64,000 bases of DNA. It comes from Strongylocentrotus purpuratus. Taxonomy: Eukaryota; Echinodermata; Echinoidea; Camarodonta; Strongylocentrotidae. The notes under the pieces are model-generated. The model made no database searches. It was not told the DNA's origin and saw only the letters and a list, made by a program, of their open reading frames with translations. The DNA is taken from assembly GCF_000002235.5 (NCBI RefSeq), contig NW_022145607.1:39546029-39610028 (forward strand). The letters are read 5' to 3'. Positions 32,846 through 43,826 of the stretch are shown here, one piece after another (positions within the stretch are counted from its first letter, which is position 1; each line of letters starts with the position of its first letter). Both the position numbers and the translations under genes were made by a program.

Positions 32846-35800
32846 TTTATTTATTTATTTATTTATTTATTAAAACATCTTTTAACAGGATAACATTAAT
32901 CAGCTCGCAGGCTGTTTTACATAATGGTCCTGCATAAGGATGGAAAATACAGATACAGACTGACATTAAGAGTAGTTACAAACAAAATAGCAGTTTTATA
33001 CAAATGGTAAAAAAACGAAAACAACACAAATAGGAAAAAATAGGCTTAGGGAAAACGAAAAGAGGAGACAAAATATAAAATAATGCAATATGACATTTAG
33101 ATTATGACATTTTACATTAGAATTATATACAACAATGAAGTTAATAAATATTTTATGTCGAGCTTAAGCCCAATGAGTTGTAAATATGGTTATATTGCAT
33201 AATTATAAAAAAAAATGAATATCAAATTTAGGACGTAATGTAGGTATTTGAAATTTCTAGGTAATTGGGTTAGCAATCATTATAGGTTGTTGCATATAAT
33301 GTTGTAGTAGTGAGGAGAAACGGCAGTGAACAAATTTTATCCATTAAAGGAATATTTTTATATTGATATTTAAAACTCTCTACTGAATTGGCATTTTGGA
33401 TATCATTGGGAAGCTTATTCCAATTAACCGCTCCAGCATACTTAAAAGATTGTTTGAATAAGGTTACGTTGGGTTTTGGCAATACTACATTAAGGGAGTT
33501 TGCATTTCTTGTGTTTAGGCCATGGCGGTCGAAATACATTTCTATTTCATTTGATAAACGAGGTGGAGCAATGCCCCTTATACATTTAAACATAAGCGTA
33601 GCCAGAAAATAATCACGGCGCTGATCAATAGTTTGCCAGGACAGTTTTTTTATCAATGTGTTGCCGCTTGCAAGTTCATAGTCAAAGATACCAGTTACAT
33701 ATCTAGCAGCTCTTTTCTGTAATCTCTGAAGGGGCAGCTTGTAGCTGGCTGGGCAATTCCCCATACAGATATTGCATAGTCTATACAGGGTTGGATTACA
33801 CACTTATAAAGGGTGTTCAATAGTTCTGGGATTACGAATTTACTCAGCTTTCCTAGAGAATAGATTTTATAGGCAATAGATTTACATAAGTCTCTTAAGT
33901 ATACATTCCACTTCAAATTTTCATCAATCACTATACCTAAATATCTAATAGATTTTACCTGTTCGATCAGTTCATCTTTTATGTATATATTTAATACTTC
34001 AGAGGATCTTAATTTTATTAACATTGTTTTGGTTTTACTTGTGTTAATGCGTAATCGATTTTGTTTATACCAATTATTAAGAGCATTAATATATTTTGTA
34101 ATTTCTTTGTAACATCATCTATCTTACTATCTGCAACAGTGACTACAACATCATCTGCAAATATGTTGCAGACGCCTTCAGTTATACATTCAGAAATATC
34201 ATTTATGAATATAAGAAACAAAATGGGGGCCAGGACACTGCCCTGTGGTACTCCGATAGAAAGCTCTCTTGTATCAGATAATTTTCCTTTGGAGTATACC
34301 ACTTGCTTCCTATTACTTAAGTAGTTTTTGAACCATTTGAGCCTGTTTTCATTTATTCCATATTTTTCAAGTTTGAATAGGAGAAGCTCGTGATCAACAC
34401 AATCAAAACATTTAGAGATGTCTAGAAAGCATGCACCGACCATTTCTTTCGTATTTAAGGCTTCGTAGAAGTCATCTATGACACGATGTAAGCATGTTAC
34501 AGTTGAATGGTTTGGAAGAAAGGCGTATTGATCGACATTAATCATATCATGTTTTTGAAGGTAGGAAAGTAACTGTAATTGTACTTCCTTTTCTATAATT
34601 TTGGGAATATGACTAGCAACCGAAATTGGTCGATAATTTGTTTTTTCATTTTTTGAGCCTTTTCCTTTGAAAATCGGTGTGGTACGTGCAATCTTCCAAT
34701 CATCAGGTACTATTCCCGTATCCTGACTTGCATTAAAGATGGCACATATAGGGATTGAGCAATATATGGTGCAGCTAATTTGAGTAATTTAGTGTCAAAG
34801 TCTAAGACATCTAAATTGCTATTTGAAGCTAAGTTAGTTAAATGTTTTAGAATCTTGGAACTAACAATTGGTTGAAAATAAAATTCATAAATACAATGTG
34901 GATGATTCCATTTCGGTTTTTCTTTAACAAATGATCTAGAGATATTGTTACCTGTATTAATAAAAAAATCGTTCATTTCATTACATTCAATATTACAGCT
35001 CTGGTCCTTAGACTTTGTCACTCCAGAAATCTTATTCAATTCTGTCCATAATTTCTTCGATTTATTCTTATGTTTATTATGTACATCCCGAAAATATTCC
35101 TGTTTTTGTTTTCGTATGATACAGATAATATGGTTTTTTAGTTTTTTATACTTTTTATCAAAATCATTTCGAATTTCTTGTTCAGGAGAAGACACGGACT
35201 TTCTTTTAAGAAAATCTCTGGTGTACATAAGTTTTACAATTTCGGGAGTCATCCAAGGACAAAATCTGTCTTTTACCCTAGTTGTCTTGATAGGTGCATG
35301 TTCGTTACTTATTTTAAAAATGTTTCTTTCCAAGTATTCCATGTTACTTCGATTGGAACATCGTTAGTTAATTGAAATATTTCAGCTGATTTTATAGAAG
35401 CAATAAATCGATTTTCATCAAATGATTTATAATCACGAAAACGACGAGTTTTATGTTGCTTCCTTTCCAGGATAGTGTTAATACAAGTATAAATCATATA
35501 ATGGTCACTCATGGAAATTTGTGCAACATCACATATAATGTGCTTCTGGGGAATTGAACTTAACAAATGGTCTATACAAGTTGACGATGAAGTAGTTACC
35601 CTTGTTGGTTTATTTATCATTTGTGTTAACAGGAAAAGATTTTCTATGAGATTAATTTGGTTTTCATGGAGTGATTCGTCCATTTTATAATCAATATTCA
35701 AGTCCCCTAATATCAGTAGATCAGATGGTTCATCAGTTGCTTTTTCAAATGCATCTAGCATGTTATTAAAGTACTCAATATTCGAGTCAGGTGGTCTGTA

Positions 35801-36560
35801 CAGGCAACATAATAATAGTTTCTCAGATGAGGGTAACATTAACTCAATCCATATTGCCTCCAATGAGGTATCACTGAGATCATAACGTTCAATACACGAT
35901 AATGTGTTTTTTGCATAAATACAAACGCCGCCTCCACGGCGACCATCTGATCTATCCCGCCGGAATAGTGTATATCCGTCTATTGAGATCAGATTATCAC
36001 TTGTAGTTTGAGATAGCCATGTTTCTGAAATACACAGTATGTCAAGGTTAATTTTCATCAAAAGAAATCGCAGTTCATCCAATTTCTATACATACTACAA
36101 ACATTTAAGTGAGCTAATTTTAGGCCGTTGCATTTTTAAGTTTTTGAACACAAATATCATATTCGTTGTCGTCGGATATTGAAGAATTGTTTGAGTCCGA
36201 GCTAGCTGTATCATCGTCATTAGTGAATTCATTTATTGGAGTTTTGGATGGTTCATTTCGCTTATTCTGTTCAATGTCTTCCAAGAGATGTTGGTTTTCA
36301 GGGAAAAGCACTAATCTCTGTGACTGTTGAGGAGTCTCCGGGCTGTTAGTAAACAATCTAGCCAGTCTCGTGGGAAAACACGGTCGGACGCTTTCTTGCG
36401 GAATTTCGCTTTGCTCGTCATCTGAAAAGACGGAGTATCAGGATATTGAGATTGGAGCCAAGGATGTTTGTTATCCAAACTAGCCGGATCACAAACAGAA
36501 GCAGTGGCTGATGGAAACTGGTCACGATGAAACGCAGGGCGGGATCCTCGAAGATATGCG
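32846..36560 (-). mobile_element. CR1/L2-type LINE, 5'-truncated, decayed
   Basis: Minus strand with a (TAAA)n tail at 32846-32873. Inserted into the ~112-bp minisatellite: 'ggtaatacga' on the left and 'tgatttaatgaaacg' on the right match consecutive parts of the unit at 29550-29580, with about 8 bp of target missing rather than duplicated. Contains AP endonuclease and RT. Confidence 0.8.
33270..36082 (-). pseudogene. LINE endonuclease-reverse transcriptase, frameshifted
   Basis: Segments in order: AP endonuclease (CISETWLS, RRGGGVCIYAK, CCLYRPPD, ILGDLNIDY, MSDHYMIY); linker; RT with DISKCFDCVDHELLL, GVPQGSVLAPILFL and an unusual FADDVVV box; then the thumb/C-terminal region (YLGIVIDENLKW, LQKRAARYVTG). 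At least five frameshifts, near 35320, 34720, 34040, 33790 and just upstream of 36082. Frame fragments upstream (36120-36356) look like the end of ORF1 or the ORF2 leader. Not functional. Confidence 0.8.
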
Positions 36561-37725
36561 ATGATTTAATGAAACGTAAAAGCTTCTGCGCTTCGTGCGG
36601 GATGGAGGGGGAACTAAATTCCGATGAGGATTATTTTCGAGAACGGTACAACGAATCATCTTCTTCTCTAATGATTAAATGAAGATTAAAAGCTTCCGCG
36701 CTTCGCGCGGGAGGAGGGAACCTGAATTCAGACGAGGATTAAGATTCGAGAACTGTACAACGAATCGTCTTCTTTCTTTAATAGTTTAATAAAACGTCAA
36801 AGCTTCCGCGCTTCGCGCAGGAGGGGGAGGGGGGAACCTGAATTCAGACGAGGATTAGGAGTCGAGAACTGTATCGTCTTCTTTCTCTAATGATTCAATG
36901 AAACGTAGAAGCTTCCGCGCTTCGCGCAGGAGGGGAGGGGGGGGGGCTGCATTTTAGACAAGGATTAAGAGTCGAGAACTGTACAACGGATCGTTTTCTT
37001 CCTCTAATGATTAAATGAAACGTAAAAGCTTCCGCGTTTCGCGCGGGACTGAATTCAGACGAGGATTAAAAGTCGAGAACGGTACAACGAATCGTCTTCT
37101 TTCTTAATAATTTAATAAAACGTCAAAGCTTCCGCGCTTCGCGCAGGAGGAGGAGGGGGAGGAACTTAATTTAGACAAGGATTAAGAGTCGAGAACTGTA
37201 CAACGAATCGTTTTCTTTCTCTAATAATTTAATGAATCTTAAAAGTTTCCGCGCTTCGCGCGGGGGGGGGGGGGGGGGGGAAACTGAATTCAGACGAGGA
37301 TTGAGAGTCGAGAACAGAACAACGAAACGTTTTCTTTCTCTAATGATTTAATGAAACGTAAAAGCTTCCGCGCCTCGCGCGGGAGGCGGGGGAGGCCGGG
37401 GGGGGGGGGTACTGAAATCAGACGAGGATAAAGGGTCGAGAACGGTACAACGAATCATCTTCTTTCTTTAATAGTTTAATAATACGTCAAAGCTTCCGCG
37501 CTTCACGCAGGAGGGGGAGGGGGAGACTGAATTTAGAAAAGGATTAAGAGTCGAGAACAGTACAACGAATCGTCTTCTTTATCTAATAATTTAATGAACC
37601 GTAAAAGCTTCCGCGCTTCGCGCGGGAGGGGAAAAACTAAATTCAGACGAGAATTATTTTCGAGAACGGTACAACGAATCGTCTTCTTTCTCTGATAATA
37701 TAATGAAACGTTAAAGCTTGGGAGG
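36555..37725 (+). repeat. ~112-bp minisatellite in hAT copy 2
   Basis: About ten further units of the array at 29345-30735, including the CCGCGC-TTC-GCGCGG hairpin and G-runs up to ~20 (37261-37280). Confidence 0.85.
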
Positions 37726-37843
37726 GGGAAACTCGCCCCCCCCCCGCATTACGTCACTGTTGGTCACCATTACGTACCTATATTTGGCTCGCATAATTTC
37801 AAATTTGGGCCTCACCCCCTAAGAAATCCTGGATCCGTGGCTG

Positions 37844-38160
37844 GGCGATTCCAAGTATTTTAGGGTATATTTTGTACTAAATTTTATCTCAGAACACTGC
37901 ATAATTTATATAAGATCAGTTTCAACAAATCGTCACCTCATTTTCCTCTTTTCATCATTTTCTATGATTATTTTAATACTTCGCAGAGGATTGGAGCCCG
38001 TCATAGAGTTTCGGAGCAAGCTTTACCTGTACGTGCATTGTCAATACAGGTTTTAAGCCTGGCGATTCCAAGTAAATTAGGGTATTTTGTAGTGAATTTT
38101 ATCTCAGAACACTGCATAATTTATATAAGATCAGTTTCAACAAATCGTCACCTCATTTTC
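37844..38160 (+). repeat. ~215-bp satellite, one and a half units
   Basis: Continues the satellite after hAT copy 2; the last unit breaks at 'cacctcatttt' (about 38160), where a LINE remnant begins. Confidence 0.8.
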
Positions 38161-38189
38161 TTTTTTTTTGAACCCTTGGTCCTTTCCTC

Positions 38190-38880
38190 CTCCTCAAACT
38201 TTGGGTACTTTAAATATAGGTGCCTAATGAATACATTATGGTGTGCTAGCCTGGGGTGCCTCAGCCAAATCCTACTTAAATAAAATTCTGCTCATTCAAA
38301 AGAGAGCAGTGAGAATTATTTCGGCAGCTGATTGGCGCGCTCACACTAGTCTGCAGGCACAGACCCTAATTGACACTTTAAACAAAAATCATTGTGCCTT
38401 GAGAGAAGTCTAGCCCAGCTACCTACTGGCTGTGTCAATATAGTGTCAGGAGCAGCTACAGTACTTGGCCTATGGTAGTCTTATAGTGCAGACTCACTTT
38501 TACGACTGACCAGGGTTTGTGCTTGCAGACTACGCTCACACTGACAAGCTATTTTACGAAAATAAAATGCTGAAGGTAAAAGATATATACTTTCTATATA
38601 TGGGATATCTCATGTATCAGTTGGAGAAGGGTGAAGCTCCCATGGCAATAGCATCTATTTTTGTAAAGAATAACCAAATACACTGCCTTATACCATGTAT
38701 CATCAGCTAGAACTCAGCTTAGGATTAATACACTTGCACATACTGGACCAAAGTATTGGAACTCTTTAGACTGTTCTATTAGGCAGTCTGTAAGCTCTTC
38801 TGTCTTCAAACGTAAGCTGAAATTTCATCTACTGTACACCTGTTTCCGTACGTGCATATTATGGTGTACTAGTATTATGT
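38190..38880 (+). pseudogene. 3' remnant of a CR1/L2-type LINE ORF2
   Basis: Plus-strand frames give ILLIQKRAVRIISAADWRAH (38284-38345), DIYFLYMGYLMYQLEKG (38571-38625), and TGPKYWNSLDCSIRQSV then KLKFHLLYT (38739-38840). These are the RT thumb and C-terminal blocks (QKRAxRII; L-D-Y-x-x-x-x-x-Y; GP-x-x-WN-L). Frameshifted and with no palm domain. A different copy from the LINE at 32846, in the opposite orientation. Confidence 0.65.
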
Positions 38881-39513
38881 GAGCGCGCACGGATCATGTA
38901 GAGAACAGTCCAGGCAGTGGACTAGTATAGTTCCGGCCGACCATTGTTTTAAAATGGTGAATTTTAAACTTTCTGTGTCTTTACGGGAACGAGCGCCGTG
39001 AAGGGCTGACAGGTTCGGTGGGGGCTGGGTATAGGCCCATGGCTGGATGGCTGCTGTGAAGTACGGTGTTATATCTCTCGTGAGTGGATGTGTTTTGTTA
39101 TTTGTGGCTAGTTTTAATACTAGTGTGGTGAATGTCCTGTTTTATGTATGTTTTATGTTGGGTGTGATGGAATGATGGATATCAACCTGGTGGCTTTTAA
39201 GCAGGATGAGATGGTCAGCCATGTTGAATGTTTATGGAAGCATTCTTATTGAATGGCGTGAATGTGATTTGTAGAAGAATGGATGATGGAATGTGGGAAA
39301 CATTCCAGGAATAACCGAGGGGGATGGTTGTATCCCCAGCTGGGTTACGTTTTCCCATTCATATCCCTTCGAGCGTGAGTCTCGACAGGAGAACGGAATT
39401 TAAGATTCGCACGCACACGTTCGCTGGAGGGGATAGACCAATCAGGGCGGCGGAATTTCGCTCACCCAGATTTTCCGGAGTACGTACCCATTCGCTCACG
39501 AGTTGTGGTGTGG
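38881..39513. other. Noncoding spacer
   Basis: No supported gene. 'ataaccgagggggatggttgtatcccc' at about 39312 recurs in split form at 39945 and 40404. 'aatttaagattcgcacgcacacgttcgctgga' at about 39399 recurs at 59340. Confidence 0.5.
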
Positions 39514-39951
39514 AAGTTTCCATTTCTAAACACGTGCACGTGCGAGAGTTCGGGGTTTCTCGGAAACAGCTGGGTGAGAAGTTACGATCTATTTTTTGCC
39601 TCGACTGTCACAAACCATAGACGTAATCACTCAACGACGACTAAAAAACCTTTGCTCCTGCAAAATCGTAAACTTCTTCTTCAACTTCAAGTATTTACAC
39701 TGCTTTAGGAGTTTGGAGAGGTAGGATTCTCGTGGATTGTAAGGTAGGAAATCCTTTGCTTTTGACTTCTAATCATTGTTTTTCTCCTTTAGACTGATTT
39801 TGTCGGGCTTTTCCTTCACTCATTTTTTGATACGTGGATTGCCGATTGGCTGTATACGTGTGTGAGTGCTCGTGTTACCAGCAGTTCCGTGTAGGCCCAC
39901 CTACCCGCTTGGCGGTAGGGGGCTTCGTAGCCAATTATTAAATAACCGAGG
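39514..39951 (+). repeat. ~430-bp direct repeat, left copy
   Basis: Nearly identical to 45626-46045, both ending 'ccaattattaaataa'. Contains a possible intron: donor-like GTAGGAAAT (39744) and TTTCTCCTTTAG (39782-39793). Separated from the other copy by 6.1 kb that include the SGNH gene; could be a duplicated 5' UTR/promoter or a terminal repeat. Confidence 0.8.
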
Positions 39952-40410
39952 GGGCCGGGATGCGTTATTTTTTTATGCGGCACAGATTGGGGCTTTTTTT
40001 AAAAAGGGTCTTGATTTACAGACTAATACTGGTCGTGTGCGTACTAGACAGTATAAGTAGTAGAGGTCTGTTTTAATAGTGTTACATGTAATCCACTACC
40101 GCATGGAAAATCATTACATCAACAATTAAAATCAAATTGGAAATCTGAAGAGGAGGCAGCACGTCAATAAGGAGAACATCACAATAATTAGTCAATAAAA
40201 CTTAACTAACTTAAACGAAGAGGAATGTTATCTAAACACATAGTTCGCGATGGATATACAAACTTCTTCGCAGCGCTAATGCGCTAGCGAACATGACTAG
40301 TCTCACGTACGTGCAGACACTATTCAGAAGGGAAAGAACGTACTTCCCATAGGTTTAACACGCGCCATGCCCCAATCTGTGCCGCATAAAAAAATAACGC
40401 GGCCGGGATG
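39945..40410. repeat. Inverted repeat around a short insert
   Basis: 'gcgttatttttttatgcggcacagattggggc' (about 39962-39995) faces its reverse complement at 40368-40400. Flanks 'ataaccgaggggg' and 'ccgggatggttgtatcccc' look like the halves of a sequence seen whole at 39312. Probably a ~450-bp inserted or rearranged unit. No coding. Confidence 0.55.
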
Positions 40411-40593
40411 GTTGTATCCCCAGCTGGGTTACAGTCAGACCGCAGGTCGTATGCTAATGAGCAAAACCGGCCTGTTTTATTTCCAATCCCGCGAGCGCTC
40501 GCTCCTGTCATCTAACGTCTCGCGAGTCACGAGATTTTTGTACCGTGTACTGCGAGTGCAGTTTAAGAGAAAACCAAGCTTTCTGCGGTCGCA

Positions 40594-42253
40594 ATGTGTA
40601 GGTGAGTACATAGTCCGTTTTCTTGTGTCTATTATCGTTCTTTTTCTGTAAAATTTGAGTAAAATTTCGTATAGAAAACACGTCATAACCACACGCCTCT
40701 CTTTAGGAACTGTTTTTGCAAGCCTCTAAATGTTGCTGGATCCTGACCCTGTCATAAAATGTACGATTTTAATTTGTTTTTAATTGCCATCTGCAGATGT
40801 TGACGATTCCATCGATGTATAATTTGTCCCGGCTCACAAATTAACAATATGAGTATTTGCCCCCCTAAAGTTATGAATATTTAATGAGTTGATCGTCTTG
40901 AAACCATGAACGATGTGCACAAAGTCACGTGTTACCGGAATCCGAACTTAAGAGGCCATTTTCGATGAACGGTCAAGTTTTTATAGTGTAGTCCCGCGTA
41001 CTTACATTTTTGTGTTTAAACCACTCGTTAGGTAACCAGTCGCAAACATTGAAAGAAAAGATCGTAGAGTCGAATTCATGAAGCAAATATGTTATGAATT
41101 TATCAAATTTACATATATAACCGTAAAAAATATATGGTTAATAAAAAGGTCTTCCAACTTCTATATATTTTTGCTAGATCAAGGTAAGGAGATTGATGTA
41201 GATTGTGTCTTGACTTGACTCGAGACTGAGAGTTGAGTGATCAGTGATGATGTGATGTCTGATGGTGATGGAGCCAAATTTGCACTTGGCTACTTGCAGT
41301 TTTAAACGTCTAGTAACAGTAACTTATCATGACATGGGTGAGAATCTATGATGAAAATCAAGCAAGACCCAGTTTTTTATTATCAAAATCAGTTTGTAAT
41401 TAACTTGGGTCACAGCATGCAGCAGCCTGTGCATCTGACATGTCTGGGCGCTGCGCCTGCGGTGACTATTTAGACTAGTTTATCCTATTCTCAAATTCTT
41501 TCAAGTTTCATATCTCACTCTCAGATTCAAAAGTTTCAATTGTCAGAGCAAGGTCATTAGCTACCAATCTTGAAAGTTGAAACAGCCCTAGAATTCCATT
41601 TATCATGGTGATATTACAGTGATCCATTAAATTGAGCTGTGTTGAACCGAGATTGAAGGCACTTTTGCCCCCCCCCCCCTGAATTTTACCAGTCTTTCTG
41701 GTGTAGATTTAAACGTAGTTAAATTTCTGCTTTTTTTATCAACAGTCACTCATTCTTAGTTTCTTTTGTTTCCCTTTTTTTCGTTCCATGTAGGAGATGG
41801 CAGATTCATGTATATGGTGACTCAATTGTTCGTGGTGTAAGTTTTGATCAGGATCAGTTTGGTGGCAAAATATTCTGCTATCCGGGTGCCACTGTTAGGA
41901 ATCTTCGACAGATAATTAGAGCACAAACAGACTTTGACTCCACAGTGGATGCAGTTGTAATCCATATTGGAACTAACAATCTTGGCAATAGTGTCTGGGA
42001 AAGAACTGGAGGACATTATAGAGATTTGATTTTTAGTGTACGTGAGAAGTACAGAGAATCAAGAAGCTGTGAGAATGTAAAAACAACACATTTACAGAAT
42101 CCTACCTCTGTGTCTTTAATAGAATCCGATAACAGTGATGATTCTGATTATACATCTAGTGATGAAACTGATTTGGAAATTAATGACAGAGATATGCACG
42201 TTGATGATGATGTACAACTGTACATGTCTTTGAGACCTCTGAAGGTAATGTAA
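40594..42253 (+). CDS. Two-exon SGNH/GDSL-hydrolase-like protein
   Basis: Exon 1 coding part 40594-40601 (ATG TGT AG), donor AG|GTGAGT; acceptor TTCCATGTAG at 41793; exon 2 41794-42253. The spliced frame is 155 codons plus stop, with an in-frame TAA upstream of the ATG at 40564-40566. Residues 9-17, VYGDSIVRG, hold a GDS nucleophile block; FCYPGATVRNL and VIHIGTNNLG (about 59-67) match the later SGNH blocks with the conserved Gly and Asn. The C-terminal part is acidic (SDNSDDSDYTSSDE). No DxxH block is visible, so catalysis is uncertain. SGNH domains like this occur in eukaryotic proteins and in ORF1 of some CR1-type LINEs. At the end another frame continues acidic residues (about 42235-42303) past the stop, hinting at a recent 1-nt frameshift. 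Predicted from sequence only. Confidence 0.65.
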
Positions 42254-42516
42254 GGGAAGCTGAGATAACAGATTTTTCTGAAGATGAAACAGAATTGGCT
42301 TAAATACTGACTGATATTACTTGTCGGAATGTTTAAGAGTTATTGCTCGGCATTTGTATTCTATTTTATATATGTTTGTATTCAGAGTTTTATTTAGTTA
42401 TGTACATGTACATGCTGCCTCATTGACGTAATTACTGGTTATTACAACTTAATATGTATTAGAACTTTTGTTACATTACTGTCAGCTTTTTATCAAAGAG
42501 ATTTACTAGTAGAAAT

Positions 42517-43826
42517 GTTGTCTTCATATCCATGCCAGGTGTTTTCAGTTACACCCATATTTATAGTGGTTATTAATTCTAGATTGTTTCTGGAGCACAT
42601 GCATGTTCATTATTATATTATATTCTAGAGTTGAAGGAAGGGTAAACAAAATGTTACACTGCTATCTAGTATCTACATGTATCTTGTATTCTGCTTTTTA
42701 AAATAAGATGAAACTTGCCAGCTGACGTTTTGAATGCTATGGAGACACTTTTTTTTCTACTAGCGTTTGTACAATCTTTCTTTTCTTGCCAAAGAAGGTT
42801 CAATCTTTTTGTTTGAATATACTCTCTGAGATATTTAAATACCGGTGATCTGTATGCAATAAGCCAGTTTCGTAATGTAACCAAATTTAATGCATACGTC
42901 TTTGTGAAGTGCCTCAATACAAATTATTTCATTCACCTGATAAGAATAATAGTATTTCAATAGTCAGAATGCAACTGCATATATTAAGTTGTTGCCAGGT
43001 TGGACAAACATTATGGCTTGACCTACCTAGCAACACTTAATATATGCAGTTGCATTCTGACTATTGAAATACTATTATTCTTATCAGGTGAATGAAATAA
43101 TTTGTATTGAGGCACTTCACAAAGACGTATGCATTAAATTTGGTTACATTACGAAACTGGCTTATTATGTTTATGTTTGGATCATGGTATGCTTTACTTT
43201 TAACACATGTTTTGTTTGCATTTGCTGTCATGGTGATAAGTATTGGTCACAGGGAGTCTTTCTTTATTTTGTCATATTGTACAACTCTGCATATATGTAT
43301 GTATTTCCTAGATATGTTGTCTTCATATACATGCACGGTGTTTTCAGTTACACCCATATTTATAGTGGTTATTAATTCTAGATTTGTTTTCAACACATGC
43401 ATGGTCATTATTATATTTTTTTCTAGAGTTGAAGGAAGTGTACCGGTAAACAAAATGTTACATGTACATGTATCTTGTATTCTGCTTTTAAAATAAGATG
43501 ATACTTGCCAGCTGACGTTTTGAATGCTACATGTATGGAGACACACTTACATGTACTTTTTTAAATTTTTATTCTACTAGCATTTGTACAATCTTTTCTT
43601 CTCTTGCCAAAGAAGGATTCTATATTTTTGTTTAAATGAACTCTTCAAGATATTTGAATACGGGTAGTCTGTATGCAATCATGTTTATGTTTGGATCATG
43701 GTATGCTTTACTTTTAACAAATGTTTTGTTTGCATTTGCTGTCATGGTGATATGTATTGGTCACAGGGAGTTTTTCTTTATTTTGTCATATTGTACAACT
43801 CTGCATATATGTATGTATTTCAAGGA
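42517..43826 (+). repeat. ~510-bp tandem repeat interrupted by a palindrome
   Basis: A full unit 43167-43680 is preceded by the second part of a unit (42517-42866, matching 43318-43678) and followed by the first part (43681-43826, matching 43169-43312). The missing part of the first unit is replaced by the palindrome at 42861-43166. ORFs here are short and not conserved between units. Confidence 0.75.
42861..43166. repeat. 306-bp palindromic MITE-like element
   Basis: Arms 42861-42997 and 43030-43166 are almost perfect reverse complements (~135 bp), starting AAGCCAGTTTCGTAATG, with a ~32-bp spacer. Inserted in 'gcaat..atgttt' of the tandem unit (uninterrupted at 43674-43688). Confidence 0.8.

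Larger units (their letters stand above)
31535..37843. mobile_element. hAT-like composite element, copy 2, split by a LINE
   Basis: Same ends and the same GGCGATTC flanks (31527-31534, 37844-37851) as copy 1, same internal order, high identity (for example 30720-30850 with 37713-37843). A second C-run/A-run block at 31756-31800 has no counterpart in copy 1. The ~112-bp array continues on both sides of the LINE at 32846-36560. Confidence 0.8.

Noticed and set aside
39505..39708. Open frame shared by both ~430-bp repeats (also 45612-45815)
   Set aside because: Nucleotide identity is equally high outside the frame and indels between the copies change the N-terminal part, so conservation is not protein-driven.
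43107..43496. 129-codon plus-strand frame with hydrophobic segments
   Set aside because: Starts inside the palindrome and runs through a tandem repeat; its beginning also appears on the minus strand at 42666-42917, as expected from inverted DNA.
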